A DNA stretch of 64,000 nt, from contig CAWBOT010000005.1 of NCBI GenBank assembly GCA_963790505.1, positions 868,001 to 932,000 on the forward strand. The letters run 5' to 3'. The DNA comes from Acidisarcina sp963790505 (lineage in GTDB: Bacteria > Acidobacteriota > Terriglobia > Terriglobales > Acidobacteriaceae). Positions within the stretch are counted from its first letter, which is position 1, and each line of letters starts with the position of its first letter. This document shows positions 1 through 9,690 of the stretch, piece after piece. The notes beneath the pieces are model-generated. The model saw nothing but the letters and a program-made list of their open reading frames with translations. It made no database searches and was not told the DNA's origin. A program made the translations under genes and the position numbers.

Positions 1-209
1 ACTCGTTCCCGGCGAAGACGCCGATCGCCGAGCCCCACGTGGTGCGCTCAATCGATTCCATTGCGATGCGCCCCATGTCGCTCGAAGAGGCGGTCAAGGA
101 AGCGGAATTTCGCGACCGTGAGGTTTTCGTCTTTCGTGACAATCAAGGCGGACTGAAAGTGCTGCATCGCAAGCGCGACGGCAAGATGGAGCTGATCGAG
201 GTCCCATAA
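1..209 (+). CDS. hpf: Ribosome hibernation promoting factor, long form (3' end only)
   Basis: Only the last 68 codons lie in the window. The reading frame begins at base 3 and stops with TAA at 207-209. The visible part contains VVRSIDSIAMRPMSLEEAV, then a VFVFRDNQGG-like strand, and ends in RKRDGKMELIEVP. This matches the C-terminal domain of long-form HPF/RaiA, the part that dimerises ribosomes into inactive 100S particles in stationary phase. The usual family motif has a KPMS..EA core and an RRKDG.YGLIEP ending. The gene lies 23 bases before rapZ; hpf next to rapZ is a common arrangement, often with rpoN upstream (outside this window). The N-terminal ribosome-binding domain cannot be seen. 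Confidence 0.85.
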   Translation, partial: SFPAKTPIAEPHVVRSIDSIAMRPMSLEEAVKEAEFRDREVFVFRDNQGGLKVLHRKRDGKMELIEVP

Positions 210-232
210 GGCGGGCGGTGCTAGCATGAGGC

Positions 233-1198
233 ATGGCCCGCAAGATCATCCCAGAAAAAGCGAAGCCAGCCAAATCCCGCTCCGCAAACGCCGCTGAAGG
301 CAAGAGACCGGACCGCAAGACTGCTCCCATCCAGGCCAGCGAACTGGTGATTCTGACCGGGCTCTCGGGCTCGGGCAAGGCCTCTGCGCTTAAAGCATTT
401 GAAGACCTCGGTTATTATTCGGTGGACAATCTGCCGCTTGAGCTTCTGCCGCGCTTCGCCGATCTTGTCCGGCAATCGGCAGAGATCGATCGCGCTGCGC
501 TGGTGGTGGATGTGCGCGAAGGCCAGACGCTGGAGCGGTTTCCGGCAATTCTGCAGCAGATCAGGAAGTCGTTAGCGACTAAAGTTATCTTTCTCGAAGC
601 CAGCGAAGCCGCGCTGCTGCGCCGCTATTCCGAGACGCGGCGCCCGCATCCCTTGGCCAAATCGGGGATGGTGCGCAATGGACTCGCATCGGAGCGCGCG
701 TTGCTCGACCCGGTGCGCAACGTTGCCGACATCACCCTCGACACCTCCAATTTCAATGTGCACGAGTTGCGGGCTTACTTACAGACAAAGTTCGAGAGCG
801 AGAGCACCGGCAAGAATCTGCTTATCTCCTCGATCAGCTTCGGCTACAAGAACGGCGTTCCGCTCGAGGCAGACCTCGTTTTCGATGTGCGCTTTCTGCC
901 CAACCCGCACTTCATTCCAGAGTTCCGCAAACTCACGGGAAGGCATTCCAAAGTAGCCGCTTATGTGCGGAACTTTCCCCAGACGCAGGAGTTTCTTGAT
1001 CGCGTGACGGAGATGCTGTTATTCCTGCTGCCCTATTACATTCAGGAAGGGAAGAGTTACCTCACCGTGGCGTTTGGCTGCACCGGAGGACAGCATCGGT
1101 CGGTGGCCATCGCCGAGGAGATACGCAAGCGCCTCGACAAGCACGGCTATCGGGTGAAGACGGCACATCGAGATATGCCGCGCTCAAGCCGCGGTTAG
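233..1198 (+). CDS. rapZ: RapZ/YvcJ-family nucleotide-binding protein
   Basis: A 321-residue protein of the RapZ (YvcJ, DUF/UPF0042) family. In Enterobacteria it steers RNase E to a small RNA that controls amino-sugar synthesis; elsewhere its role is less clear. The N-terminal P-loop domain reads GLSGSGKA (residues 43-50), followed by the family motif LGYYSVDNLP. The C-terminal signature CTGGQHRSVAIAEE (about residue 281) and a final HRD are present. The Walker A motif ends in Ala where Ser or Thr normally sits, so nucleotide binding may be altered. A basic extension of about 35 residues precedes the domain. The start is ATG at 233; another ATG at 225 is out of frame. It lies 23 bases after hpf. 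Confidence 0.93.
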   Translation: MARKIIPEKAKPAKSRSANAAEGKRPDRKTAPIQASELVILTGLSGSGKASALKAFEDLGYYSVDNLPLELLPRFADLVRQSAEIDRAALVVDVREGQTLERFPAILQQIRKSLATKVIFLEASEAALLRRYSETRRPHPLAKSGMVRNGLASERALLDPVRNVADITLDTSNFNVHELRAYLQTKFESESTGKNLLISSISFGYKNGVPLEADLVFDVRFLPNPHFIPEFRKLTGRHSKVAAYVRNFPQTQEFLDRVTEMLLFLLPYYIQEGKSYLTVAFGCTGGQHRSVAIAEEIRKRLDKHGYRVKTAHRDMPRSSRG

Positions 1199-1275
1199 TT
1201 TCGACCCGTTCTGTCCCAAAAACTTTCCTCTATTGCTACTGGAATACCCTCGCTAACCGCGCGGGTATAGCGGTC

Positions 1276-2388
1276 TCATTCCGCAGCTCCGGCGGGCTGC
1301 GCCCTGAGGGGGGCGGCGGGCGCCTGAGGTACCAGCAGGAATGAGTGGATGCCGTCGCGATAATAGCCGTAGCCGAGGATCTGGCCGGACTCGTTTATGC
1401 GCGAGGCGACGAGCAGGAGCCAGCCGGAGTGGGGAGAGATGAGCCGGTTGAGATCGTACATGGTTCCGCGCTCCCACAGGAATGCGCGCAGCTTGCCGTC
1501 GGTGATCTGCGCGCCTCCTACGATCTGGGAGCGGTCGTTGATATCGAGCGCGGTGGTCACCGCGTCATCATCATCGCCCAATATCCCGAGGTCAATTGCC
1601 TTGCCGTCTCGCCAGAGCACGCCCCGCGCATCCCCGCTGGCCTGATCGCAGGCTCCGACGATCTCGGCCCGGTCGTTGATCGCCTGGGCGCTGCAAAATG
1701 TACCTCCGGAGAGATCCGGGAGCTGGCGCATTTGTCCCCTCTGCCAGACAAAGGCGTGGGGCTTTCCGTTTACGACGGTGTTGGCTTCGCCGACGACGAT
1801 ATCCTGATTATTGATGTCGCGGGCCTTGCTGTAGTTGCCGTTTGCCAGAGTTCCCAGGTCATGAGGGGCTTTGGATTGCCAGATGACGGCGTGGAAGGCC
1901 CCGCTGCCGACCTGCGCCTCGCCGACGATCTTTCCTTTCCGATTAATGGCTGCCGCGCTGGTGATACCGCCGTCGAGCGGCGCAAGGATTTGGAGCTCGC
2001 CCTGATGCCAGGTGAAGGCGCGGGTGAAGCGGATGTCCTGGGCGGCCTGGAGCTGGCCGACGACGGTGCCGTCTGCGCTAATATCTGCCGGATAGACCAC
2101 TGGAAAGCTGGGCAGGCCGACGATCTCAGTAGACTGTGTACCCCGCAGCAGCACCCCCTGGACAGTATTGCCACTGACGGAATGCCAGAAGGCAACTTCG
2201 CCGCGATCGTTCAGGCCGGGCGTCTCCACGATGGTTCGGACCAGCGAGGGAACGAGGTCAATGACTTTGTATGTGGCCGGGGGAGCCTGGCCCGCGCAGA
2301 GGGCTGGTCGCAGAAAGGGCGAGAAAAACGCCGCCCACAAGACAAGAGAACCGATAGTCGGACGGGGTATTCGAGTTACAGAAACCAT
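1276..2388 (-). CDS. Secreted HAF-repeat protein
   Basis: A 370-residue protein with an N-terminal hydrophobic segment ending in ALCAGQ, read as a signal peptide. The body is a series of repeats of the extracellular HAF family, each with a core like AxxINxxGxIVG followed by HAFxWxxG and a short DLGxL strand (for example AINRKGKIVGEAQ, DINNQDIVVGEAN, AINDRAEIVGACD, DINDRSQIVGGAQ). Such repeats probably form a beta-propeller-like surface or secreted protein; no enzymatic function is known for the family. GAGG lies five bases before the start ATG. It converges on rapZ and lies 100 bases downstream of the propeller-lectin gene on the same strand, so the two may be co-transcribed. Confidence 0.75.
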   Translation of the reverse strand: MVSVTRIPRPTIGSLVLWAAFFSPFLRPALCAGQAPPATYKVIDLVPSLVRTIVETPGLNDRGEVAFWHSVSGNTVQGVLLRGTQSTEIVGLPSFPVVYPADISADGTVVGQLQAAQDIRFTRAFTWHQGELQILAPLDGGITSAAAINRKGKIVGEAQVGSGAFHAVIWQSKAPHDLGTLANGNYSKARDINNQDIVVGEANTVVNGKPHAFVWQRGQMRQLPDLSGGTFCSAQAINDRAEIVGACDQASGDARGVLWRDGKAIDLGILGDDDDAVTTALDINDRSQIVGGAQITDGKLRAFLWERGTMYDLNRLISPHSGWLLLVASRINESGQILGYGYYRDGIHSFLLVPQAPAAPLRAQPAGAAE

Positions 2389-2488
2389 AAGCGCCTCGAT
2401 TTGAAGCTCGCTACGTTATTTGTTGGCGACTTCCCGCCTGGCATGACGTGGAGCGCCAGACGGGAAGTCCTGCTCTGCGCTTCAGGCG

Positions 2489-5110
2489 TCAGCTGCCTCC
2501 CTGAGTGAATGTCCAGCTGAGGACCTGCTGTACTGCGGTGGCGCCACCGGTGCTGCCGCTAAATCCCACATATGCCGTGGAGCCGCCGACGATCGAAGGG
2601 ATATTGACGCTGTAAGTCTGCGTCGCTGTCGCATTAGTGACGGTGTCGGTGAACACTACTGTCAGGGTGTTGGTATCGTCACTGTAGGTCATCTGTACGT
2701 TGAAGATATGGCCGCTGTGCAGGTTAATCCCGGTCGAGGAGAGATTGACGGCGGGCGTAAATGGACCCGCGCCGTTGGTGTAGATGCCGGTGGAGTCCGG
2801 CCCTTCGCCGTTGTCGTTGTACAAATCGAACTTGATAGCAACACTATTGCCAATACCGGCGTAACCCAGGTTGCCGCCGTTTTTGCCCAGAGCGGTGAGT
2901 CCGGCAGTCTGGACGATAAAGGTGCAGCCGTCGGCCACCGGGTTCGTGATTTGCAGCTGGAAGTTAGTGCTAAAGTGCTGGATGTTAACAGGGGTAGAGT
3001 AGTAGGCAGTGCCTTTCTGGTAGGTGCCGCCGTTGGTCAACGAAAGCGCACTCCCGTTTAATGCCGCACTACCATTGAATCGAATGTTCGAAGTTGTGAA
3101 GCCCTGAGGAAAGTTGATCGTGGGCGGCATCGGTGATGTAAGGGGCGAAAGCACGGTCAAGGTACCGGCACTGATGGCAATCTGGTAATGCGACGCCGAA
3201 CTCCCGCTCACTGTAGCGGTGATGGGGTAGGCACCCGGTGCGGAGCTTGAGGTCGCAGTGGTGCTGTAGGTGATGGTCAGAGTTGTTCCAACCTGATCCC
3301 CATTGACGAGCCCGGTGACGGAGGAACTAAAGGCAGGCAAGGCGGCGCCGCTGGTCATGGTTGCGTTGGCCACTTGCACACTCAACGTCGGCAGAATGCC
3401 ATACACCACCAACTGTCCGGCAGCCGTCGTCGTGCCCGTCGCGACTGGTCCGAAGGAGGGCACGTAGACCTTTCCGTTGGCAACCATGGGAGGCACAAAC
3501 TTGGCGAAGAGGCCAATTTCGTCGCGAGCGTCGTTGAGTTTATCGTCCCAGAGAAGTTGAAGAGTGTCCGCGTTGAAGGCGTACACAGTGCCCTGGACGG
3601 TGGCTGCGTTTGAGTTCGCAAGATAGGGCGTCGAGGCCCATACGATTCCGTTTGAGCCGTTGTTGGACGAGGTGGTGAGGAAGCCGCCGGGCATGGCTCC
3701 CCACACATGGGCGGTCGGCGCGGTCATGCTGCTCTTGGCAAATGGCGTGGTACTGAACAAGCCGCCAGGCGCGTTGAGTTGAAATCCGCGCAGGTAATCG
3801 TTCTCGCCCCATACATACACGACGGGACCATTCGCTGCGCTGTTGAAGTATTTCGGTGTGCCGTGGATATGGCTGGTCCCATAGCCATAGACTGCCTGGA
3901 ATTCCTGCAGAACCTGGTCCACAGAGGAGTTGAACTTACCCAAAGTGCTCGGACTGGTCAGATACAGGACGCCCTGTTTACCACCGCCCACGACATATTG
4001 GGTTTGGACGGGGTTCGTGCCGGGCACGGGGACGAGAAGGATGCCACTGCTACCAATATCCTGATCGGCAGAGTTGAGGGTCGCACTGTTGGTTGGCGTG
4101 AAGTAGTCCAGTAACTGCAGCGATGGGGTGAGCTTGATCCAGCTGTTTCCAGTCTGGACAAGATTGTTGGGAGTGGGGCCAAACGCTCCGTTACCGCTAG
4201 AGAAGAACAGATTGCCTGCGGCGTCGATAGCCGGCGCGGAACCGGCCATCCAGAGGCCGCCGCCGGTGTTGTATGTGGTAGTCGAGTAGACGCCCGTCTG
4301 GGCCAGAGTGGAAGCGCTGTACGCCATGATCCAACCGCGCCAGGGCCCGCGATCGTTGTGCGATGCAAAACCCATGTAGACATTTCCATTGGCCAGAGCG
4401 AGGCTGGCGCGCTGGAGCTGGATTTGCGCATTGAAAACGATGTTCCCGTTCAGGTCCGCAGTATGGTAAGTACCAGCGATGGTCACCGGCGCCCCCAGGA
4501 CTTCGTTACCAGTAGTAATATCGATGGCTTCGAGGATATAGCTATAGACCGGGGAGCCGTTCGATGAAGCCTCGGAGCCGTGGACCAGGTACATGAAATT
4601 GGTCGATGGGTCGATGACGGGCGTCGCGAGAATGCCGAAGCCGCTCGTATAGGCGACGTTGGGGCTGACCTGGACCTCGGATGAGTTGATCGGGGCGCCG
4701 AAGTTGCGGCTCCAGAGTAGAGTCCCATTGTCGGCATCGAGGGCATACAAGGTGTTGTTCAACGTGGCAACGTAAACAACGTTATGGGTCGCTCCGCCAA
4801 CGGTGAGGTTCGAGACGTAGAGCGGCTGGGCATAGATCTCGTCGTCCGTGTTAAAGGTGAATAATTTTCCGAATTGCGCGCTATTCACATTCGACGGGGT
4901 CAGGATGGTCTCGTTGGTGTTGGAGCCTGTCCGCGAGTTGTCGTAGTCCCGGGTATACACGTTGACTTGCCCGACCGCGGAGCGGCCAAAGAGAACGAAC
5001 AGGAGTAATAGAAACCAGGCGGAGTTCATAAATTTACGACCGCGGCCTGCAGGCTTCCCCAGGATCAGTTTGGAGGGCGGAGTTACGGCTATTACCCGAG
5101 AGAGTGGCAT
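2489..5110 (-). CDS. Secreted beta-propeller protein with MBG and L-type-lectin-like domains
   Basis: An 873-residue secreted protein. I chose the ATG at 5110 because AAAGGA lies nine bases upstream; the in-frame ATGs at 5170 and 5029 have no such site. A signal peptide (LLLLFVLFGRSAVGQ) is followed by a PQQ-type propeller (TRDYDNSRTGSNTNETILTP, YVATLNNTLYALDADNGTLLW). Next is an MBG-like sandwich domain (about 3150-3400) and one lectin-like domain (about 2489-3130) with VADGCTF, VAIKFDLYND and a final VQQVLSWTF. The propeller opening closely matches those of the genes at 50914 and 55981, so these are paralogs. The likely role is glycan binding outside the cell. The propeller lacks recognisable PQQ-enzyme catalytic residues, so it may be purely structural. 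Confidence 0.75.
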   Translation of the reverse strand: MPLSRVIAVTPPSKLILGKPAGRGRKFMNSAWFLLLLFVLFGRSAVGQVNVYTRDYDNSRTGSNTNETILTPSNVNSAQFGKLFTFNTDDEIYAQPLYVSNLTVGGATHNVVYVATLNNTLYALDADNGTLLWSRNFGAPINSSEVQVSPNVAYTSGFGILATPVIDPSTNFMYLVHGSEASSNGSPVYSYILEAIDITTGNEVLGAPVTIAGTYHTADLNGNIVFNAQIQLQRASLALANGNVYMGFASHNDRGPWRGWIMAYSASTLAQTGVYSTTTYNTGGGLWMAGSAPAIDAAGNLFFSSGNGAFGPTPNNLVQTGNSWIKLTPSLQLLDYFTPTNSATLNSADQDIGSSGILLVPVPGTNPVQTQYVVGGGKQGVLYLTSPSTLGKFNSSVDQVLQEFQAVYGYGTSHIHGTPKYFNSAANGPVVYVWGENDYLRGFQLNAPGGLFSTTPFAKSSMTAPTAHVWGAMPGGFLTTSSNNGSNGIVWASTPYLANSNAATVQGTVYAFNADTLQLLWDDKLNDARDEIGLFAKFVPPMVANGKVYVPSFGPVATGTTTAAGQLVVYGILPTLSVQVANATMTSGAALPAFSSSVTGLVNGDQVGTTLTITYSTTATSSSAPGAYPITATVSGSSASHYQIAISAGTLTVLSPLTSPMPPTINFPQGFTTSNIRFNGSAALNGSALSLTNGGTYQKGTAYYSTPVNIQHFSTNFQLQITNPVADGCTFIVQTAGLTALGKNGGNLGYAGIGNSVAIKFDLYNDNGEGPDSTGIYTNGAGPFTPAVNLSSTGINLHSGHIFNVQMTYSDDTNTLTVVFTDTVTNATATQTYSVNIPSIVGGSTAYVGFSGSTGGATAVQQVLSWTFTQGGS

Positions 5111-6061
5111 AGTGTTGAGTCCTTTGTGGTTTTGTCTAAATAGAGTGAGGTAATGCGGTTGCGACCACAACGAATGTCATGCGCATCTAATGCGCAAAGG
5201 GACGGGAGGGATACGCTTCTCCCATGTACGCCACACAAATTCTGAGAAATACGTCGCCAATACTGGAAAGCCTTCAGCAGATGAATTTCGTACCAGGTCA
5301 AGGGAGAGCTAACCCAGGACGTTATAGGTGTGTCTTTGGTTGGGCGCTGAGCGCCAACTTCCGGGGAAGAAATAGCGCGGAACACCTACTCCGGGTGCTC
5401 AGCACGGACACTTAGGTACAGCGGTGAATTCCGACCGGGCTCAAAAACACTTGAGAGCGTCGTCTTCCAGAAGGAACAACGGGCCCATGATGCTTTACAG
5501 TGCACAATCGACGGCGGCGCAGGTACCTCCCAGCGATCGCCTAACGTTGCAGGCATCGAAAGGCCGGGTGGATTGGGGGAAGAGAGAAAGCGGTATCACT
5601 GAACTAAATGCGGATCTACGAGACAAGTGAAGCCCGATTCGATGTCGGGTTCATCCGTGGCGTTTCTGGGGAGGAAGCGAGGGGGGTGCCGATGAGATTG
5701 CTACTGAATCTCTTCAGCGTCTCGGATTCGATGTCAACCGAAACTTAAATTCATTATGGAACAAGTTGCATTGTTAGTAAACCCTTTATTGAATGCTTTT
5801 CGCGCAATTGATTCGTAAGACGTTAAAATTCGGCGGCAGTTGCATGACCTGTCTCATATTTGTCGATGCTCGAAGGCCATTCAGGCCAGATGGGCATTTG
5901 CGACCGATTGACGCCGCGCCGCAGCCCCTGCAAACGCAGGCGAAGTGAATTCGATTCAGTCCTTGCGGCAAAGACCCGCATACGGCAGGTGGGTACAATA
6001 ACAAAATGGCGATGATCGCAAACGCCGCCCTACTGCCCATAAGGACTGGCGGATTCCCCGG
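5111..6061. other. Intergenic region between divergent genes
   Basis: About 950 bases with no convincing gene. Short frames at 5424-5630 (+) and 5786-6298 (-) have no recognisable family and no good ribosome site. Two strong stem-loops are visible: GTTGGGCGC/GCGCCAAC at 5339-5358, and a GTGC/GCAC stem around 5395-5405. On the minus strand they would lie in or before the leader of the propeller-lectin gene. The msbA-like gene must have its promoter in the right part, but I see no clear -35/-10 pair. Confidence 0.5.
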
Positions 6062-7933
6062 ATGAACAGACTCTTGCGTCTCCTGCGCTATGTCCGCCCT
6101 TACTCGCTGCAGGCGATGCTCTCCGTGGTCCTGATGGCGGCGGTCGGATTGCTGGAGGCATTCCGGCTTCTGCTGATTAAGCCCATCTTCGATCGCGTCC
6201 TCGACCCGGCTGCGCCCAACGGGCGAATTGCTCTTTTCGATGTCCCTTTCACTCACTATCAGCTCGATCTGCGACACATCGTACCGGCCCACTTCCATAA
6301 CGACTGGACGGTCGTCGCTTTCGCACTGGTGGTGTCAACGATCATCAAGGGTCTGTGCGACTACGGCGGCACTTACCTGGTGAACTACGCCGGTTTCGGC
6401 ATGATCACCGACCTGCGCGACGATCTCTACGAAGCTATTCTGCGACGCTCAGTTTCGTTTTTTCAGAAACATGCAACGGGGACCATCCTCTCCACGCTGA
6501 TCAACGATATCGAGCGTGTGCAATATGCGATGTCCTCGGTGTTGTCGGAGTTCCTGCAGCAGGCCTTCACGCTTCTCTTTACCATCGTGGTGGTCATCGG
6601 CTACGGCGGCAAGCTGGCCTGGATCCTGTTGATTTTCCTCCCGGTAGTGATCGGGTCCGCCCGCAAGATCGGCCGCCAGGTGAGGAAGACGACGCGCCGC
6701 GGGCAGGACAAGCTTGCCGAAATCCAGAACATCCTGCACGAGACGGTCACCGGCAACCGCATCGTGAAAGCCTTCAATATGGAGCTGTGGGAGGCGTTGC
6801 GCTTCAAAAAGGCGGCCCGCCGCCTCTTTCGCGCCAATCTTCGCTCGGTGCGCGCCCAGGCGATCAGTTCGCCGCTGATGGACTCGATCGGCGCGATCGC
6901 GATTGCGCTGCTGCTATGGGTGGGGCGTCTGCAGATCAACCATGGAGCGATGACCGAGGGAGCGTTCTTCGCCTTTATTGTCGCGGTCTTCAAGCTCTAC
7001 GACCCGGTCCGCAAGTTCGCCCTTTTTTATAACAATTTCCAGGCCGCGCTAGGCGCTTCCTCCGAGATCTTCAATTTCATGGACGCCCAGGACGATGTCT
7101 GCGAGAAGCCCCGTGCGCTGGCCATCAGGGGCTTCAAGGAGAGCATCCGCTTTGAGAATGTCGGCTTTGCCTATCGCGATGAAGAAGGCGAGCGCGAGGT
7201 TCTGCACAACATTAATCTGGACATACGTTGCGGCGAAGTGGTTGCGCTCGTCGGGCCGAGCGGCGCCGGCAAGTCGACGCTGGTCAATCTTGTGCCACGA
7301 TTCTTCGATGTATCCACGGGCCGGATTCTCATCGATGGCCATGACCTGCGTGACGTCAGCCTGAGATCGCTGCGCGAACAGATCGGCAAAGTCACGCAGG
7401 AGACAATCCTCTTCAACGATACCGTCCGGAACAACATCGCTTATGGGCAGCCTGATGTTTCTCTGCAGCGCGTCATCAGTGCGGCCGAGGCGGCGCTGGC
7501 CCACGACTTCATCCTCAATCTTCCTGAAGGCTACGACACAGTCATTGGCGAGAAGGGCTTTCGGCTCTCCGGAGGAGAGCGGCAGCGGCTGGCTATTGCG
7601 CGAGCATTGCTCAAGAATGCGCCGATCCTGATTCTAGATGAGGCCACTTCCGCGCTCGACTCAGAAAGCGAATCGCTGGTGCAGGCGGCGCTCGCGAACC
7701 TCATGGCCAAGCGGACCTCGATCGTCATTGCGCACCGATTGTCGACGGTGCGCCGCGCAACCCGAATTGCGGTGATCGAGAGCGGTCGCATCACGGCGAT
7801 CGGACCGCACGAAGAGCTACTGCGCATATCCCCGACCTACCGAAGGTTGAGCGACCTGCAGTTTTCATCTGCCTTGACTTCCACTGGCGAGCGCGAATAC
7901 GCCTCGATCGCTGCGGCGAAGGTAAAGGCGTGA
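6062..7933 (+). CDS. msbA: ABC transporter, fused permease and ATPase (MsbA-like lipid exporter)
   Basis: A 623-residue half-transporter with the type I exporter layout: six membrane segments in the first ~310 residues, then an ATPase domain. The ATPase motifs are complete: Walker A GPSGAGKST, signature LSGGERQRLAIARAL, Walker B ILILDEATSALD and switch histidine in IAHRLSTV. The length and the coupling FDRVLDP after the second segment fit MsbA, which flips lipid A core or other amphipathic lipids across the inner membrane as a homodimer. A multidrug exporter of the same subfamily is the alternative. Its stop codon overlaps the GTG start of yicC (GTGA at 7930-7933), so the two genes are translationally coupled. 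Confidence 0.85.
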   Translation: MNRLLRLLRYVRPYSLQAMLSVVLMAAVGLLEAFRLLLIKPIFDRVLDPAAPNGRIALFDVPFTHYQLDLRHIVPAHFHNDWTVVAFALVVSTIIKGLCDYGGTYLVNYAGFGMITDLRDDLYEAILRRSVSFFQKHATGTILSTLINDIERVQYAMSSVLSEFLQQAFTLLFTIVVVIGYGGKLAWILLIFLPVVIGSARKIGRQVRKTTRRGQDKLAEIQNILHETVTGNRIVKAFNMELWEALRFKKAARRLFRANLRSVRAQAISSPLMDSIGAIAIALLLWVGRLQINHGAMTEGAFFAFIVAVFKLYDPVRKFALFYNNFQAALGASSEIFNFMDAQDDVCEKPRALAIRGFKESIRFENVGFAYRDEEGEREVLHNINLDIRCGEVVALVGPSGAGKSTLVNLVPRFFDVSTGRILIDGHDLRDVSLRSLREQIGKVTQETILFNDTVRNNIAYGQPDVSLQRVISAAEAALAHDFILNLPEGYDTVIGEKGFRLSGGERQRLAIARALLKNAPILILDEATSALDSESESLVQAALANLMAKRTSIVIAHRLSTVRRATRIAVIESGRITAIGPHEELLRISPTYRRLSDLQFSSALTSTGEREYASIAAAKVKA

Positions 7934-8871
7934 AGCAGGACCGACAGGCTTCGTCCTCCGGCGCGGCGGGGAGCAGCCCCATTTACTCCATGACCGGGTT
8001 TGCTCGCGTCTCTGGGCGCGTATCCGACACTTTGAGTTTTACGCTCAGCCTGAAGAGCGTGAATCACCGCTTTCTCGATCCGCAGTTGCGTATGCCCTCG
8101 GGGACTGAATCGCTCGAAATGCGTATTCGCCGCACCCTGAAAGAGAAGCTGGTCCGCGGTCATGTTGAATTCACTCTCTCGCTCGAACGCAATGCGGAGA
8201 GAGGCTCGCCATATAACCGTGCACTGGTTGAGGCATATATCGCCGCTTTCCGCGCCGCCGCCGCTGATCACGGTCTCGAACAGCAGCCCGACTTGAACGC
8301 GATCCTTCGCCTGCCGGGCGTGCTCGCGGCAGAGAGTTTCTCTGCCAAGGACGACCCCGAGGCGCTGGAGGCTGCGGTGGTGAGTCAGCTTGATCCGCTG
8401 ATCGCTGCGCTCAACATAATGCGCGCTCAAGAGGGTTCGTCGCTTGCCGCGGAACTCGGCGCGTGCCTTCTCCGGATGAGCGTGCTGGTCGATCAGATCG
8501 CACCGCTGAGGGAACAAGTGCAGAGTGCTTATTTCGAGCGTATTCGCCAACGGGTTGCGGCGTTTCTTGGCGGCGACTTCGAACGCGAGCGCATTCTGCA
8601 GGAAGTGGCCATGATGGTGGAACGCAGCGACGTGGACGAAGAGATCGCGCGGCTACGGATACACATTGAGCATTTCCAATCGCTGTTGCGGGCCGGGGGC
8701 GAAGTGGGCAAGAAGGCCGATTTTCTCCTGCAGGAGATGAACCGCGAGGCCAACACGCTGCTATCGAAGACCGGCGGCGTGGCCGGAAACGCGAGCCTGA
8801 TTACTGAGCTGGGCCTGGGAATGAAGGCGGAGATAGAAAAGGCGCGAGAACAAGTTCAGAATCTCGAATAG
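7930..8871 (+). CDS. yicC: YicC-family endoribonuclease
   Basis: A 313-residue protein of the YicC/YloC family, shown in E. coli to be an endoribonuclease acting on small RNAs. The N-terminal signature SMTGFARV and the following LKSVNHRFLDPQLRMP match the family. The C-terminal DUF1732 domain contains ERSDVDEEIARLRIHIEHF and ends in FLLQEMNREANTL. The proposed start is GTG at 7930, inside the stop of the transporter gene. The common MTGF start would be an internal ATG at about 7989, but the family usually has a few residues before it. YicC directly before guanylate kinase and omega is a widely conserved order. Confidence 0.92.
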   Translation: MKQDRQASSSGAAGSSPIYSMTGFARVSGRVSDTLSFTLSLKSVNHRFLDPQLRMPSGTESLEMRIRRTLKEKLVRGHVEFTLSLERNAERGSPYNRALVEAYIAAFRAAAADHGLEQQPDLNAILRLPGVLAAESFSAKDDPEALEAAVVSQLDPLIAALNIMRAQEGSSLAAELGACLLRMSVLVDQIAPLREQVQSAYFERIRQRVAAFLGGDFERERILQEVAMMVERSDVDEEIARLRIHIEHFQSLLRAGGEVGKKADFLLQEMNREANTLLSKTGGVAGNASLITELGLGMKAEIEKAREQVQNLE

Positions 8872-8876
8872 ACTGG

Positions 8877-9611
8877 TTGCAACACAAGCAGGGCGAGACA
8901 GAAAGTTTGGCGGGGATACTGTTCATCATTTCGGCGCCGTCGGGCTCGGGCAAATCGACGCTCGTGAATCAGCTGCGTTCCCTGGTCGACAATCTCGAAT
9001 TCTCCGTCTCCTACACGACTCGAAGTCCGCGCGGCTCCGAGCAGGACGGTCGCGAGTACCACTTCACCGACCGCGCCGCATTCGAGAAGATGGTCGGCGC
9101 AGATGAATTTCTCGAACACGCCGAGGTCTTCGGTAATTACTACGGCACTGCGGTGCAGTCGCTGCGCGACGCCGAGTCGCGAGGCAAAGACCTCTTACTG
9201 GATATCGACGTGCAGGGCGGCGCGCAGGTGCGCAAGAAAATTCTGGACGCCGTGAGCATTTTTGTTATGCCGCCGACCAAGGAGGTGCTCGCGACCCGGC
9301 TGCGCAACCGAAGCCGCGCGGAAGGCGCCATCACCGAGGAAACCGAGAAAATCATTGAGCGCCGCCTTGCCCAGGCGCGCAGCGAGATTGTGAATTATCG
9401 CCAATATGGTTATATTTTGGTCAACGACGTCCTCGACCATGCGGTAGAAGAACTGGCGGCCATTGTCTCGTCCGAGCGTATCAGGCGAAGTGGCCGGGAG
9501 ATCACTCCAGAGGACAGGCGTGCGATCGAGCTGGCTGAAGGCTGCCGTCAATCCAATGCGACGGCGCGCTTACAGCCGGTGCTTCATTCGTTCGATTTGT
9601 GCGAAGAGTAG
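8877..9611 (+). CDS. gmk: Guanylate kinase
   Basis: Phosphorylates GMP to GDP with ATP, a step in guanine nucleotide supply. The protein has the P-loop SAPSGSGKST, the GMP-binding block SVSYTTRSPR with GREYHF, the DIDVQGG motif and the lid region RLRNRSR. At 244 residues it is longer than the usual ~205; the extra residues form a C-terminal tail ending FDLCEE. The frame opens with TTG at 8877, five bases after yicC. A second TTG near 8906, just before AGILFIISAPSG, is an alternative. Neither has a strong ribosome site, so translation may be coupled to yicC. Confidence 0.93.
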   Translation: MQHKQGETESLAGILFIISAPSGSGKSTLVNQLRSLVDNLEFSVSYTTRSPRGSEQDGREYHFTDRAAFEKMVGADEFLEHAEVFGNYYGTAVQSLRDAESRGKDLLLDIDVQGGAQVRKKILDAVSIFVMPPTKEVLATRLRNRSRAEGAITEETEKIIERRLAQARSEIVNYRQYGYILVNDVLDHAVEELAAIVSSERIRRSGREITPEDRRAIELAEGCRQSNATARLQPVLHSFDLCEE

Positions 9612-9690
9612 GCAGTTGCAATCTGAACAATGACACGAACCCAAGCCTGTAGAAATGGGCCGTAATTAAACCTTCGGAGGATGCTATCTA

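Noticed and set aside
1345..2508. Long open frame of 387 codons on the plus strand
   Set aside because: It lies opposite the HAF-repeat gene, has no family features, and mirrors the codon bias of the minus-strand gene.
5424..5630. Possible 68-residue gene
   Set aside because: No ribosome site, no family, low-complexity polar sequence in an otherwise empty region.
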